Source: Nitrosomonas sp. Nm33
GTDB taxonomy: Bacteria > Pseudomonadota > Gammaproteobacteria > Burkholderiales > Nitrosomonadaceae
NCBI RefSeq assembly: GCF_900107265.1
Contig: NZ_FNPJ01000012.1
Span: forward strand, 1-57,913
Reading direction: 5' to 3'
DNA: 57,913 bases
Shown: positions 10,171 through 19,844 of the stretch, in pieces
Layout: each line of letters begins with the position of its first letter
Position numbering within the stretch: position 1 is the stretch's first letter
The notes under the pieces: generated by a model
Told to the model about the DNA's origin: nothing
What the model saw: only the letters and a program-made list of their open reading frames with translations
Databases searched by the model: none
Position numbers and translations under genes: made by a program

Positions 10171-11493
10171 TTGGCTGCAAATAAATTTAATAAAAATGTG
10201 AATAAATACTCGGATTTAAAGCGAAGACTTTGGTTTTTGTTATTCGCGCTAATAGTTTACCGAATTGGTGCTCATGTACCTGTACCCGGAATTGATCCAG
10301 TTGTTTTAAAGGATCTTTTCGATACACAGGAAGGCGGCATATTGGGTATGTTTAATATGTTTTCTGGCGGAGCTTTGTCACGTTTTTCAATATTTGCATT
10401 AGGCATAATGCCCTATATTTCTGCATCTATTATAATGCAATTGGGAGCAGTAGCTATTCCATATTTAGAATCGCTCAAAAAAGAAGGTGAGTCTGGAAGA
10501 AGAAAAATAACGCAGTATACTCGCTACGGTACAGTTGCTCTTGCATTAGTCCAAAGCTATGGAATATCCATGGCATTACAGGCGCAGGCTGGATTAGTAA
10601 TAGAGCCTGGAATTTTTTTCGTGATAACAACTGTAACTACATTGGTTACAGGTACTGTTTTTTTGATGTGGCTTGGCGAGCAGATTACTGAACGTGGAAT
10701 TGGAAACGGAATATCACTTATTATTTTTGCGGGAATTGCTGCTGGCTTACCAGCCGCTATTGGAGGTACTCTTGAATTAGTACGTACGGGTGCCATGCAT
10801 TTTTTAGTAGCTTTAGGCATATTTATTGCGGTGATTGCTGTAACAGGGTTTGTGGTATTTGTTGAGCGTGGTCAAAGAAAAGTTTTAGTAAACTATGCCA
10901 AGCGCCAAGTAGGAAAGCAGGTCTTTGGGGGACAAAGTTCACATTTACCTTTAAAATTGAATATGGCTGGTGTAATACCTCCAATATTTGCATCTAGTAT
11001 TATTTTGTTTCCAGCTACGCTGGCGGGTTGGCTGTCAACTGATGAATCATTGATTTGGTTAAAAGATATAAGTGGAGCTTTATCTCCTGGCCAGCCTATG
11101 TATGTCATGTTATATGCAGTGATGATAGTATTCTTTTGTTTCTTTTATACAGCACTTGTTTTTAATCCGAAAGAAACAGCTGACAATCTTAAAAAGAGTG
11201 GTGCGTTTATTCCAGGCATACGTCCAGGCGAGCAAACAACGCGATATATTGAAAAAATAATGCTAAGACTTACGCTTGTTGGGTCTATGTATGTGACACT
11301 AGTCTGCTTATTGCCAGAATTTTTGATATTGAAATGGAATGTACCTTTTTATTTTGGCGGAACCTCATTACTCATAATAGTTGTTGTAACTATGGATTTT
11401 ATGGCACAGGTTCAATCTCATGTTATGTCAACCCAATATGAAAGCTTGCTTAAGAAAACTAGCTTCAAAACAAGCCCTTATATTTCAAGATAA
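10171..11493 (+). CDS. secY: Preprotein translocase subunit SecY, TTG start
   Basis: SecY is the pore subunit of the SecYEG translocon in the inner membrane. The 440-residue product has ten hydrophobic segments in the SecY pattern and landmark sequences [13 protein letters not shown] (TM1), [22 protein letters not shown] TM2, [14 protein letters not shown] (TM5 region) and the large cytoplasmic loop [19 protein letters not shown], which contacts ribosome and SecA. No suitable ATG exists at the N-terminus. The TTG at 10171 follows AAAGGAATAG at good spacing and gives the expected start. It lies within the spc operon, 15 bp before infA. Confidence 0.97.
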   Translation: MAANKFNKNVNKYSDLKRRLWFLLFALIVYRIGAHVPVPGIDPVVLKDLFDTQEGGILGMFNMFSGGALSRFSIFALGIMPYISASIIMQLGAVAIPYLESLKKEGESGRRKITQYTRYGTVALALVQSYGISMALQAQAGLVIEPGIFFVITTVTTLVTGTVFLMWLGEQITERGIGNGISLIIFAGIAAGLPAAIGGTLELVRTGAMHFLVALGIFIAVIAVTGFVVFVERGQRKVLVNYAKRQVGKQVFGGQSSHLPLKLNMAGVIPPIFASSIILFPATLAGWLSTDESLIWLKDISGALSPGQPMYVMLYAVMIVFFCFFYTALVFNPKETADNLKKSGAFIPGIRPGEQTTRYIEKIMLRLTLVGSMYVTLVCLLPEFLILKWNVPFYFGGTSLLIIVVVTMDFMAQVQSHVMSTQYESLLKKTSFKTSPYISR

Positions 11494-11508
11494 GACGCAG
11501 TAATAATA

Positions 11509-11727
11509 ATGGCAAAAGAAGAAACAATTCAAATGCAAGGCGAGATACTAGAGACACTGCCAAATGCTACATTTAAAGTTAAATTAGAGAATGGTCATAT
11601 TGTATTGGGTCATATATCAGGGAAAATGCGCATGAATTATATTCGTATATTACCTGGAGACAAAGTGACTGTTGATTTGACTCCCTATGATTTAACTAAA
11701 GCTAGAATTACTTTTAGATCTAAATAA
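11509..11727 (+). CDS. infA: Translation initiation factor IF-1
   Basis: IF-1 blocks the ribosomal A site during initiation. The product has exactly the usual 72 residues, an OB-fold protein starting [20 protein letters not shown], with [20 protein letters not shown] and [20 protein letters not shown]. Position between secY and rpmJ is a common betaproteobacterial arrangement (E. coli has infA elsewhere). Confidence 0.98.
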   Translation: MAKEETIQMQGEILETLPNATFKVKLENGHIVLGHISGKMRMNYIRILPGDKVTVDLTPYDLTKARITFRSK

Positions 11728-11780
11728 ATTTTAAGCTTTTAAATTAAATTAACTTTATTCAAATAAAAAGGAAACTTCAA

Positions 11781-11894
11781 TTGAAAGTACATGCTTCTGT
11801 AAAGAGAATATGCAGAAATTGTAAGATAATTAGGCGCCAAAGAGTTGTTAGAGTTGTTTGTATAGATCCAAGACACAAGCAACGGCAAGGTTAA
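11781..11894 (+). CDS. rpmJ: 50S ribosomal protein L36, TTG start, zinc-ribbon form
   Basis: This 37-residue protein is the smallest large-subunit protein. It reads [14 protein letters not shown]..., with cysteines at 11, 14 and 27 and histidine at 32, i.e. the zinc-binding (C+) form, and ends DPRHKQRQG. Translation must start at TTG 11781, preceded by AAAAGGAAAC; there is no in-frame ATG. It sits between infA (53 bp) and rpsM (41 bp), exactly where L36 is expected. Automated callers with a length cut-off would miss it. Confidence 0.95.
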   Translation: MKVHASVKRICRNCKIIRRQRVVRVVCIDPRHKQRQG

Positions 11895-11935
11895 TATTTA
11901 AGCATTGGCTAATAAATGATATTCAAGGTGAATAA

Positions 11936-12295
11936 ATGGCGCGTATAGCCGGAGTAAATATTCCTAATCATCAGCACGTGAGAATTGCTCTAACAGCAAT
12001 TTATGGTATCGGCAACACAACTTCACAAAAAATATGTGATGAATTAGGAATTGATGGTTCTATTAAATTAAAAGATATATCAGAAGCTCAATTAGAGCAA
12101 ATACGTGAAAAAATTTCCAAATATACCGTTGAAGGAGATTTGCGACGTGAGATATCGATGAATATTAAAAGATTAATGGATCTTGGCTGTTATCGCGGAT
12201 TGCGGCATAGAAGAGGCTTACCTGTAAGAGGACAACGTACGAGAACGAATGCTCGGACAAGAAAGGGGCCTAGAAGATCCGCAAGTGTACGTTAA
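11936..12295 (+). CDS. rpsM: 30S ribosomal protein S13
   Basis: S13 forms bridges with the large subunit and contacts the P-site tRNA. The 119-residue product starts [20 protein letters not shown], carries a helix-two-turn-helix region ([17 protein letters not shown]) and ends with the basic tail [20 protein letters not shown]. It opens the alpha operon. In E. coli the operon is controlled by S4 binding to a pseudoknot in this leader; this cannot be confirmed by eye here. Confidence 0.98.
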   Translation: MARIAGVNIPNHQHVRIALTAIYGIGNTTSQKICDELGIDGSIKLKDISEAQLEQIREKISKYTVEGDLRREISMNIKRLMDLGCYRGLRHRRGLPVRGQRTRTNARTRKGPRRSASVR

Positions 12296-12330
12296 TTATC
12301 TATAAATATTGATTCTAAGGTAATAAATTA

Positions 12331-12720
12331 ATGGCAAAGATTCAATCTAGATTGCGAAAAAAAGTCAGGAAAAACATTGTTGAAGGAATCGCGCACATAC
12401 ATGCTTCATTTAATAACACGATTGTTACGATTTCTGATAGACAAGGTAATGCATTATCATGGGCAACTTCAGGAGGCGCTGGATTTAAAGGCTCTCGGAA
12501 AAGTACACCTTTCGCTGCACAGATTGCTGCAGAGCAAGCTAGCAAAATTGCACATGAATATGGAATTAAAAATTTAGAAGTACGTATTAAAGGACCTGGG
12601 CCAGGCAGAGATTCAGCAGTCAGATCATTAAATGCTGCTGGTTTTAAAATTACGAGTATCTCCGATGTCACCCCTGTACCCCATAATGGATGTCGACCAC
12701 CAAAAAAACGGCGAATTTGA
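12331..12720 (+). CDS. rpsK: 30S ribosomal protein S11
   Basis: S11 forms the platform of the small subunit with S6/S18 near the mRNA exit. The 129-residue product has [20 protein letters not shown], the [17 protein letters not shown] motif and the invariant ending [14 protein letters not shown], whose asparagine forms isoaspartate in E. coli. Length is exactly typical. It precedes rpsD by 12 bp. Confidence 0.98.
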   Translation: MAKIQSRLRKKVRKNIVEGIAHIHASFNNTIVTISDRQGNALSWATSGGAGFKGSRKSTPFAAQIAAEQASKIAHEYGIKNLEVRIKGPGPGRDSAVRSLNAAGFKITSISDVTPVPHNGCRPPKKRRI

Positions 12721-12732
12721 GAGGAATATTTA

Positions 12733-13359
12733 GTGGCTAGAAATCTTGAACCAAAATGTCGGCAATGTCGTCGAGAAGGTGAAAAATTATTCTTGAAAGG
12801 CGACAAATGCATGTCAAGTAAATGTGGAATTGAAAGGAGAAATTACGCTCCTGGGCAACATGGACAGAAAAAGAGTAGAATTTCTGACTATGGATTGCAA
12901 TTAAGAGAAAAGCAAAAGGTACGTCGTATTTATGGTTTACTTGAACGGCAATTCCGAATTGTTTACAAAAATGCAGACAGAATGCGAGGTGTAACTGGTG
13001 AAAATTTGTTACAGCTGCTAGAGAGTAGATTAGATAACGTGGCGTATCACATGGGGTTCGGGGCTTCTAGATCAGAGTCTAGACAAGTGGTACGACATAA
13101 TTGCATTTTAGTGAATGGACGTCGAGTTAATATACCGTCCTATCAAGTACTTCCAGGGGACGTTATTGAAGTAGCTGACAAAGCTAAGAATTATCTTAGG
13201 ATTAAATCATCTCTTGATTCTGCTGAACAGCGTGGATTTCCTGCATGGTTGGATGTTGATGTCAAAGCTATGAAAGGGAAATACAAAATGAAACCGGAAA
13301 GATCTGAATTATCATCAACTATTAATGAATCTTTGATAGTCGAATTATACTCAAAATAA
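12733..13359 (+). CDS. rpsD: 30S ribosomal protein S4, GTG start, zinc-binding form
   Basis: S4 is a primary 16S rRNA binder and, in E. coli, the alpha-operon repressor. The 208-residue product has an N-terminal zinc knuckle (Cys 9, 12, 26, 31) and an S4 RNA-binding domain ([20 protein letters not shown], about residues 97-116). GTG follows GAGGAATATTTA, a good Shine-Dalgarno sequence. The zinc-knuckle form contrasts with the zinc-free S14 in the same cluster. Confidence 0.98.
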   Translation: MARNLEPKCRQCRREGEKLFLKGDKCMSSKCGIERRNYAPGQHGQKKSRISDYGLQLREKQKVRRIYGLLERQFRIVYKNADRMRGVTGENLLQLLESRLDNVAYHMGFGASRSESRQVVRHNCILVNGRRVNIPSYQVLPGDVIEVADKAKNYLRIKSSLDSAEQRGFPAWLDVDVKAMKGKYKMKPERSELSSTINESLIVELYSK

Positions 13360-13393
13360 AGAATTTTATATCTTTCTAGTTAAGGATTTTTAC

Positions 13394-14395
13394 ATGTCGA
13401 GTAGCCCGTATCTTATACCCAGAATAATCGAGGTCCAAAATATTACTCCTGTCCAGGCAAGGGTAATAATGGAGCCATTTGAGCGGGGGTATGGTTATAC
13501 ATTGGGTAATGCATTACGTAGAGTATTATTATCCTCAATGCCTGGTTCTGCAGCAACAGAAGTTCGAATAGCTGGGGTAGTGCATGAATATTCCTCGCTT
13601 GAAGGCGTACAAGAAGACGTAATTGATATACTTTTGAATTTAAAAAATATTGTATTTAAACAGCATGCCGGTACTAAATCTATATTAACATTAAAAAAGA
13701 ATATAGATGGGCCGGTTACAGCTGCGGATATTGAAAGCACTCATGATGTTGAGATTGTGAATCCTGATCATGTCATTGCGCATATCGTAAAAGGTGGGAT
13801 GATTGATATGCAAATTACAATTGAAAAAGGACGCGGTTATGTTCCTGCTACTGTAAGAAGATCTGCAGATGCAAGTAGTCAGGTTGGCAGTATTTTATTA
13901 GATGCTTCATTTAGTCCAATAAAGAAGATTAGCTATTCTGTTGAAAATGCGCGCGTCGAGCAACGTACCGATTTAGATAAATTAATAATTGATATTGAAA
14001 CCAATGGATCCGTGGATCCTGAAGAAGCGATTCGATATGCTGCACGAGTACTGGTTGATCAATTGTCAGTTTTTGCTGAGCTTGAAACTACTCCTCTTCC
14101 TAAAGAGCAACCTAAAATTCCACAAATTGATCCGATACTCTTACGCCCAGTTGACGATTTGGAATTGACCGTACGATCAGCAAACTGCTTAAAAGTTGAA
14201 AATATTTACTATATCGGGGATTTAATACAGCGTACAGAAGCTGAGTTATTACGAACTCCCAATTTGGGAAGAAAATCCCTTAATGAAATTAAAGAAGTCT
14301 TAGCAGCTCGAAATTTATCTTTGGGAATGAAATTGGAAAATTGGCCGCCGGCTAATCTGGAAAATCAAGGAAAGGAAACTGGTCATGCGTCATAA
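13394..14395 (+). CDS. rpoA: RNA polymerase subunit alpha
   Basis: The alpha dimer is the assembly platform of RNA polymerase, and its C-terminal domain binds UP elements and activators. The 333-residue product has the N-terminal domain with [20 protein letters not shown] (about residues 28-47), a linker around residues 235-250 and the C-terminal domain with [16 protein letters not shown] and [16 protein letters not shown]. The arginine of RSANCL corresponds to the DNA-contacting residue 265 in E. coli. It overlaps rplQ by 11 bp. Confidence 0.98.
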   Translation: MSSSPYLIPRIIEVQNITPVQARVIMEPFERGYGYTLGNALRRVLLSSMPGSAATEVRIAGVVHEYSSLEGVQEDVIDILLNLKNIVFKQHAGTKSILTLKKNIDGPVTAADIESTHDVEIVNPDHVIAHIVKGGMIDMQITIEKGRGYVPATVRRSADASSQVGSILLDASFSPIKKISYSVENARVEQRTDLDKLIIDIETNGSVDPEEAIRYAARVLVDQLSVFAELETTPLPKEQPKIPQIDPILLRPVDDLELTVRSANCLKVENIYYIGDLIQRTEAELLRTPNLGRKSLNEIKEVLAARNLSLGMKLENWPPANLENQGKETGHAS

Positions 14396-14780
14396 AAATG
14401 GTCTTAGAAAATTAAATCGCACCAGTAGTCATAGATTGGCCATGTTTCGGAATATGGCTAATTCGTTATTACGCCATGAAATGATTAAGACTACTTTGCC
14501 AAAAGCAAAAGAATTGCGAAGAGTTGTTGAACCACTTATAACAATAGGAAAAGAACCTACTGTTATGAACAAACGAATTGCTTTCAACAGGTTGCGGGAT
14601 CGTGATACGGTTGTAAAGTTGTTTTCAGATCTGGGCTCTCGTTACAAGCTTCGAAATGGTGGATATCTTAGAATTCTAAAATATGGATTTAGAAAGGGAG
14701 ATAACGCCCCTATGGCCATCGTTGAGCTCGTGGATCGACCTCATGATGTTGATACATCTGTCTCACAAAAAGATGAATGA
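14385..14780 (+). CDS. rplQ: 50S ribosomal protein L17
   Basis: L17 lies near the tunnel exit. The 131-residue product starts [20 protein letters not shown], contains [20 protein letters not shown] and [20 protein letters not shown], and ends with a short acidic tail. Its ATG lies within the end of rpoA (11-bp overlap), as expected for the last gene of the alpha operon; a terminator follows at 14857. Confidence 0.98.
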   Translation: MRHKNGLRKLNRTSSHRLAMFRNMANSLLRHEMIKTTLPKAKELRRVVEPLITIGKEPTVMNKRIAFNRLRDRDTVVKLFSDLGSRYKLRNGGYLRILKYGFRKGDNAPMAIVELVDRPHDVDTSVSQKDE

Positions 14781-14856
14781 GATTAATTGAGCTCTATAAT
14801 GCTAAATTAGATATTAGCATGTAAAAACTGAGATCAACTGATAATTAGATTATGAT

Positions 14857-14883
14857 AAGGCTACTGTCACTAGTAGCCTTTTT
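14857..14883 (+). terminator. Rho-independent terminator of the alpha operon
   Basis: AAGGCTACT and AGTAGCCTT form a 9-bp perfect stem around a GTCACT loop, followed by TTT. It lies 76 bp after the rplQ stop with no further gene, so it closes the S10-spc-alpha transcription unit. Confidence 0.8.
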
Positions 14884-15201
14884 CATGTATATATATTAAC
14901 CATAAATGATTTCTTAAATAAGAAATAGCTTTGAAAGCTTATATACATTTAGCCAGAGCCAGTCTTAGCATGTCATTTGCACCATATCCTTGAGCAATCG
15001 CATGAAACTGATAAAGCAAAGAATTGTTCCGTGATCTTATTCCATTTCCAAATCAAAGATGGCACGAAGGCGAGTCGCAGACAGTATAAATAATACGGCA
15101 AGGTGAAGCCGACAAAGTTAGGTTTGATTTAGAAACGGAATTACGAATGGATGAAGCCACAAAAATATCTTTGATGCGCTCATAGATATCGATCTTCAAA
15201 C
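14884..15201. other. Non-coding stretch after the alpha operon
   Basis: No frame stays open for a credible gene on either strand, and I recognise no RNA. Short open runs on the plus strand around 15060-15170 resemble decayed coding sequence but match no family I can name. Together with the IS5 remnant beside it, this looks like a decaying former insertion site. Confidence 0.4.
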
Positions 15202-15593
15202 TCAGCCCCTACTCAACAAAATCGACAGCAATATTAGATAATCTGCATTATCAGAAAACGAAGCTTCGCTGAAGGGTGCACACAACAGGCTGCTTTGGTG
15301 GCATGGATATACGAAAGCACAAACAATCAGAATTAGCTGGCCTAGTGTATCACCCACGATAAGTCGGTTTCCCCACTCTTCATTTTCTTTTCCCCGTTGA
15401 AATCCATGGAGATCACCGTATGGCACAGTTTTATCACTTTAACAGTTTTCCATGGCAGGAAACGCCTGGGCAACATACGCCTATGGTCACAGGCTAAGTT
15501 AATGTAGAGCCGCATTGGCGATAACGCATTTACTGTGAACCAATTTTTCTGCCGAGAATCTTTACGCTCAAAATGGTGAGCTAGCTCACCCAT
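15202..15593 (-). pseudogene. Remnant of an IS5-family transposase
   Basis: Two short minus-strand blocks resemble conserved parts of IS5-group DDE transposases. The first (15441-15482) reads RRMLPRRFLPWKTV, like the family block WRMLPxxFPPWxTV. The second (15340-15393) reads GKENEEWGNRLIVGDTLG, like GKKxKGRKRHIxVDTLG, which carries a catalytic aspartate. They are in different frames and only about 50 bp apart, although some 70-90 residues separate them in intact enzymes, so an internal deletion and frameshifts have occurred. No start, no DDE triad and no clear terminal inverted repeats remain. The element is dead. The match is by eye and could be partly chance. Confidence 0.5.
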
Positions 15594-15936
15594 TCCTCGC
15601 CCGATGAGTTGTTTTGGTACTTTGGTTTATAAAATGATTGAGAACAAAGTCGCAGCTATATGACAGATCATTGAATTATTTTACGGCAGATCCTAATTTT
15701 GTTAGGCATTGCCCTCTATTTTGTGCTTTAGGAGGTAGAGGCATTGATAAGAGACTATTGACTGATTGCAGCTGGTATTAAGATTTTGCTGTTGAAGCAT
15801 GCGCCAATTAATTGCTACATTAAGTAAACTTAATTAAGCAGAGCATTTCTACTAATAAGCTAATGCTATTTAATTTAATATAGAATTTTTTTCGAAAAAT
15901 TATCTCTATATTTTACATCATGTTATGATGTTTAAA
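15594..15936. other. Non-coding stretch between IS5 remnant and tRNA-Leu
   Basis: All six frames are interrupted repeatedly and no hairpin terminator is evident. The sequence becomes very AT-rich towards the tRNA. I see nothing to annotate. It may include the rest of the decayed insertion. Confidence 0.4.
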
Positions 15937-16021
15937 TGGTGCCCAGAAGAGGACTCGAACCTCCACACCCGAAGGCACATGGACCTGAACCATGCGCGTC
16001 TACCAATTCCGCCATCTGGGC
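15937..16021 (-). tRNA. tRNA-Leu (anticodon CAG)
   Basis: Read on the minus strand the sequence begins GCCCAGATGGCGGAATTGGT and ends TCTGGGCACCA, an 85-nt class II tRNA with CCA encoded. The 7-bp acceptor stem pairs perfectly, a long variable arm is present (typical of Leu), and the anticodon loop TTCAGGT places CAG at 15985-15987. The T-arm has GGTTCGAGTCC. It is divergent from rnr, and its promoter overlaps the rnr start. Confidence 0.97.
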
Positions 16022-16056
16022 AATACTCGTAACCTAGTTTTCAGGAGCAATCCGTG

Positions 16057-16084
16057 ATTTTATAGGAAACAATTGTTTTGTCAA
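16057..16084 (-). promoter_or_regulatory. Sigma-70 promoter for tRNA-Leu
   Basis: On the minus strand TTGACA (16079-16084) is followed after 16 bp by TAAAAT (16057-16062), about 35 bp before the mature tRNA 5' end. The -35 hexamer is a perfect consensus. It covers the TTG start codon of rnr on the other strand. Confidence 0.6.
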
Positions 16085-18255
16085 TCAAGAAGAAAAGTAA
16101 GAAAAATCAGTTACGTAAACATGATCCTTTTCTCGCTCGAGAAAGTGAGCGATATGGCACGCCTTTGCCAAGTCGAGAATTCATATTACAAATACTTGAG
16201 GAACAAGGCATCCCTGTAAGCGAAACAAAATTACGGAAACTGCTGGATATAGCTCCAGAAGAAACCGAATTTTTTAATCGACGATTGGCAGCCATGATCC
16301 GTGCAGGCCAAATCATGCGCAATCGCAAAGGGGATATTTGTGTCATTGAAAAACTTGAACTGATTAGAGGAACGGTACAAGGACATAGTGATGGCTATGG
16401 CTTCTTGATTACAGATAGTGGGGGCCCTGATTTATATCTTGGTCCCAAAGAAATGCACAAGGTATTTAATGGCGATCGTGTCATCGCACGAGAAATTGGT
16501 GTGGATCGTCGCGGTCGTAGTGAATGTGAAATCGTTGAAGTGCTGGAACGTGTCAACACACAGTTAATAGGGAGATTTTATACCGAGCATGGTATTTTTT
16601 TCGTCATTGCTGAAAACAAGCGTATTAGTCAAGAAATACTGATTCCTCGTGAAGCTACTATGGAGGCTAAGACTGGCCAGGTTGTAATGGTCAAAATTAT
16701 TCAGCAACCTGATATCCATATCCAGCCTATTGGTCATGTTATTGCAATTCTAGGTGAATACACTTCGCCTGGCATGGAGATCGAAATCGCATTGCGTAAA
16801 CATGACTTACCCTATGAGTTTTCATCTGAGATAGAGAAAATCTCTGCCAAATTTCCTAAAAAGGTATTAAAAAAAGAACTTACCAAGCGGAAAGATATTC
16901 GTCATTTACCTTTTGTTACAATCGATGGCGAAACTGCGCGTGATTTCGATGATGCAGTTTACTGTGAACGTGATGGAAAAGATTATCGATTATATGTAGC
17001 CATCGCTGATGTCAGTCATTATGTTCAAGACGCTGATGCTCTAGACAAAGAAGCATGCAAACGAGGCAATTCGGTATATTTTCCACGACGAGTGATCCCG
17101 ATGTTGCCAGAAGTACTTTCCAATGGTTTGTGTTCGCTGAATCCGCAAACGGACCGTCTTAGTATGGTATGCGAAATACAATTAGCTACGAATGGTGAAT
17201 ATTTAGATTATCAATTTTACCCGGCAGTCATGCACTCACATGCCCGCCTTACGTACACCGAAGTCGCAGCGATGCTGGATAGACCCAAAGATACCAATAC
17301 CAAGCAATATACCGAACTACTTCCGCACATTCAGTTACTCTATAAGGTATATAGGGGTTTACAGAAAGCACGCAAGAAACGTGGGGCCATTGACTTTGAA
17401 ACGATTGAAACCCAGATGATCTTTAATGTTCAGGGCAAGATTGAGCAGATACTTCCGCTGCAACGCAATGTAGCGCATCGTCTGATAGAAGAATGCATGC
17501 TAGCTGCCAATGTCTGTGCCTCAGATTTTTTGCAGAAACATAGGCAACCGGTGCTGTATCGTGTCCACGAAGGGCCAGCGCCGGAGAAATTAACAGCGCT
17601 GCGAGATTTTCTTAAGGAATTTGGCGTGCAACTAGGAGGCGGTAGTGAACCACACGCCAAAGATTTTGCTAAAACATTAACTAAAATCATCAGCAGAGCC
17701 GATGCCCAATTATTACAAACTGTTATGTTAAGATCGTTACGACAAGCGATGTACAGTCCTGAAAATATCGGCCATTTCGGATTGGCTTATGAAGCGTACA
17801 CTCATTTCACTTCACCAATTCGGCGCTACCCTGATTTATTAGTACATCGTGCTATTAAAGCTGTTCTAAATAGCAATAGCTATTCGCCATCGGGTGGCGA
17901 CTGGCACGAACTTGGTAAGCATTGCTCAATGACAGAGCGTCGCGCTGATGAAGCAACACGTGATGTTGAATCGTGGCTTAAATGCTTCTATATACAGGAT
18001 AAGATTAATGAATGCTTTGATGGCGTCATCAGTGGTGTCACCGGATTTGGTTTATTTGTTGCACTTGATCAAATTTATGTGGAAGGATTAGTCCATATAT
18101 CAGAGCTACCCAGCGATTACTTCCATTTTGATAGCACTAAACACATGTTATATGGTGAACGTACTGGGAAAAAATATCGCCTGGGTGATCGTTTACATGT
18201 CAAACTTGTAAGGGTTGACTTAGAAACTCGTAAAATAGACTTTGTTCTTGCTTAG
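16078..18255 (+). CDS. rnr: Ribonuclease R (3'-5' exoribonuclease), TTG start
   Basis: RNase R degrades structured RNA processively from the 3' end in rRNA quality control and mRNA decay. The 725-residue product has a basic N-terminus, a winged-helix segment (about 28-90), two cold-shock OB domains (about 95-230), the RNB catalytic domain and a C-terminal S1 domain (FDGVISGVTGFGLFVALDQI, about 643 on). The catalytic aspartate cluster is in IDGETARDFDDAVYCERDG near residues 282-300. It ends soon after S1 and lacks the lysine-rich tail of the 813-residue E. coli enzyme. TTG follows a TAGGAAAC ribosome-binding site and no nearby ATG fits. The divergent tRNA-Leu promoter overlaps the start; rlmB follows after 170 bp. 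Confidence 0.95.
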   Translation: MSIKKKSKKNQLRKHDPFLARESERYGTPLPSREFILQILEEQGIPVSETKLRKLLDIAPEETEFFNRRLAAMIRAGQIMRNRKGDICVIEKLELIRGTVQGHSDGYGFLITDSGGPDLYLGPKEMHKVFNGDRVIAREIGVDRRGRSECEIVEVLERVNTQLIGRFYTEHGIFFVIAENKRISQEILIPREATMEAKTGQVVMVKIIQQPDIHIQPIGHVIAILGEYTSPGMEIEIALRKHDLPYEFSSEIEKISAKFPKKVLKKELTKRKDIRHLPFVTIDGETARDFDDAVYCERDGKDYRLYVAIADVSHYVQDADALDKEACKRGNSVYFPRRVIPMLPEVLSNGLCSLNPQTDRLSMVCEIQLATNGEYLDYQFYPAVMHSHARLTYTEVAAMLDRPKDTNTKQYTELLPHIQLLYKVYRGLQKARKKRGAIDFETIETQMIFNVQGKIEQILPLQRNVAHRLIEECMLAANVCASDFLQKHRQPVLYRVHEGPAPEKLTALRDFLKEFGVQLGGGSEPHAKDFAKTLTKIISRADAQLLQTVMLRSLRQAMYSPENIGHFGLAYEAYTHFTSPIRRYPDLLVHRAIKAVLNSNSYSPSGGDWHELGKHCSMTERRADEATRDVESWLKCFYIQDKINECFDGVISGVTGFGLFVALDQIYVEGLVHISELPSDYFHFDSTKHMLYGERTGKKYRLGDRLHVKLVRVDLETRKIDFVLA

Positions 18256-18425
18256 AAATCGGAAAAATCGTAGAACACAGATTTTCTGGGTGGGAGCGAG
18301 GAATACCAAACGGTTAATGGAAACGTGCTTTAGACTCTCCGCAGACACTAAATAGAAACATACGATTCTTTTAGATAATTGTTTTGATGCAGCTTTTACA
18401 ATAATTCTACTGAGCTAGCGACGAC

Positions 18426-19169
18426 ATGTCTCAGACACGACATATTTTTGGGTTTCATGCGATTATGAGCCGTTTACGGCAAAACCCAGATAGTATCAAA
18501 GAAATCTATATCGATTCGGCGCGACATGATCAGCGTGCGCGTGATCTATGCAAACTTGCTGAAATTAAAAATATTGGTTTGGTACTTTGTGACAATACGA
18601 GGCTCGCCAGAATAGTGGGCACTACGCGCCATCAAGGTGTAGTGGCCAACATTACGGCTACTCAGAGCTATGTTGCTATTGAAGATGTCTTGGAAGCACT
18701 GAGCGAACCTGCTTTATTCTTAATACTGGATGGTATTCAGGATCCTCACAATTTAGGAGCATGCCTGCGCGTTGCTGATGCATTGGGTGCTCATGCTGTC
18801 ATTGCACCTAAGGATCGCTCGGTAGGACTGACGGCTACAGTGCATAAAGTCGCTAGCGGTGCTGCCGATACTGTTCCTTTTGTTACCGTCACCAATTTGG
18901 CTCGAACCTTACGTGAACTCAAGCAACATGACATCTGGACTATTGGCACTACAGCTGATGCAAGCCATAGCCTTGAAACGATCACACTTGATGGTCCTGT
19001 GGCCTGGGTATTAGGTGCAGAACATGAGGGTATGCGTCGCTTGACAAAGGAAACCTGTGATCAACTGGTGCGTATTCCAATGGTCGGCAGTGTTGAAAGC
19101 CTGAATGTATCAGTCACTGCTGGGATTTGCTTATTCGAAACTTTCCGCCAGCGATCAAAGAAAGTTTGA
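18426..19169 (+). CDS. rlmB: 23S rRNA (guanosine-2'-O)-methyltransferase RlmB
   Basis: RlmB uses S-adenosylmethionine to methylate the ribose of G2251 in the P-loop of 23S rRNA. The 247-residue product has the N-terminal substrate-binding domain ([20 protein letters not shown]) and the C-terminal SpoU fold, a trefoil-knot methyltransferase. Its three motifs are [20 protein letters not shown] (about residues 101-120), the central [14 protein letters not shown] and the final [20 protein letters not shown]. The rnr-rlmB pairing is widespread in proteobacteria and fits a joint role in rRNA metabolism. Length matches the 243-residue E. coli enzyme. Confidence 0.96.
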   Translation: MSQTRHIFGFHAIMSRLRQNPDSIKEIYIDSARHDQRARDLCKLAEIKNIGLVLCDNTRLARIVGTTRHQGVVANITATQSYVAIEDVLEALSEPALFLILDGIQDPHNLGACLRVADALGAHAVIAPKDRSVGLTATVHKVASGAADTVPFVTVTNLARTLRELKQHDIWTIGTTADASHSLETITLDGPVAWVLGAEHEGMRRLTKETCDQLVRIPMVGSVESLNVSVTAGICLFETFRQRSKKV

Positions 19170-19705
19170 TTAATAGGCTAAGGCAAAAATTTTTAATTTT
19201 TCTGAAGAATCTAGGTTTAATTTTGACTGGGAGGTTCATATCCCTTGAAGCGTGTTAAAGGCATTTTGATTTATCCTATTTTCCTCAGTTGAAGTCTCTT
19301 AATCGTGCAAGAATCCTGTAGATCAAGGTATTTTGGAAGATTTTTAGCGCCACCAATTGCGTTAGATTTTAAAGAAACAATCAAAATCAGTTGAAAGTGC
19401 TGCCATACCTTGCTTCCAGTTTGTTTATGGCAATTGAGGAGCAGTTAATATTTTTAGCTAGAAATCGTTTTGCAGTATGAGATTCCTCGTAATAAATTTC
19501 AACAGAGGAATTTAGGTTAATAACTTATCCTAATGGAAAATCTGGGTTTAAGAAAGTTTGTTTATCCCTTTGTTCATCTCATATGTTGTACCGAAGTACG
19601 GTGTACTACAGTACGATAGGCAGAGGGTATGTGATTTATCAGAATGAGACCATAGCAAGCAATTTATTTTTGCTTATACGAAATATTTTTTAATATGCGA
19701 GAAAC
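19170..19705. other. Long non-coding gap after rlmB
   Basis: There is no credible gene on either strand and no recognised RNA. A curious run at 19588-19614 contains four GTAC tetramers at intervals of 7-8 bp, which can fold in several ways, but no function can be named. Confidence 0.4.
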
Positions 19706-19744
19706 AAAAACACAACCTAAAGTTCGATATTAGCTTGTGTTTTT
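19706..19744 (-). terminator. Probable terminator of tRNA-Val
   Basis: AAAAACACAA and TTGTGTTTTT form a perfect 10-bp AT-rich stem with a 19-nt loop, 11 bp beyond the 3' end of tRNA-Val. It ends in T-rich sequence on both strands, so it could work in both directions. Confidence 0.5.
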
Positions 19745-19755
19745 ATTGGATATTT

Positions 19756-19832
19756 TGGTAGGCGCGATTGGACTCGAACCAACGACCCCCACCATGTCAA
19801 GGTGATGCTCTAACCAGCTGAGCTACGCGCCT
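19756..19832 (-). tRNA. tRNA-Val (anticodon GAC)
   Basis: On the minus strand the gene reads AGGCGCGTAGCTCAGCTGGT at its 5' end and ends CGCGCCTACCA, 77 nt with encoded CCA. Acceptor arms AGGCGCG and CGCGCCT pair perfectly; the anticodon stem-loop CACCTTGACATGGTG gives GAC at 19796-19798; the T-arm is GTTGGTTCGAGTCCAAT. It is isolated, with its own promoter and terminator. Confidence 0.97.
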
Positions 19833-19844
19833 AGGGAATACAGC

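Noticed and set aside
15342-15593. 83-codon minus-strand open frame as a real gene
   Set aside because: It holds only one block of an IS5-like transposase and shifts frame soon after; treated as part of the pseudogene.
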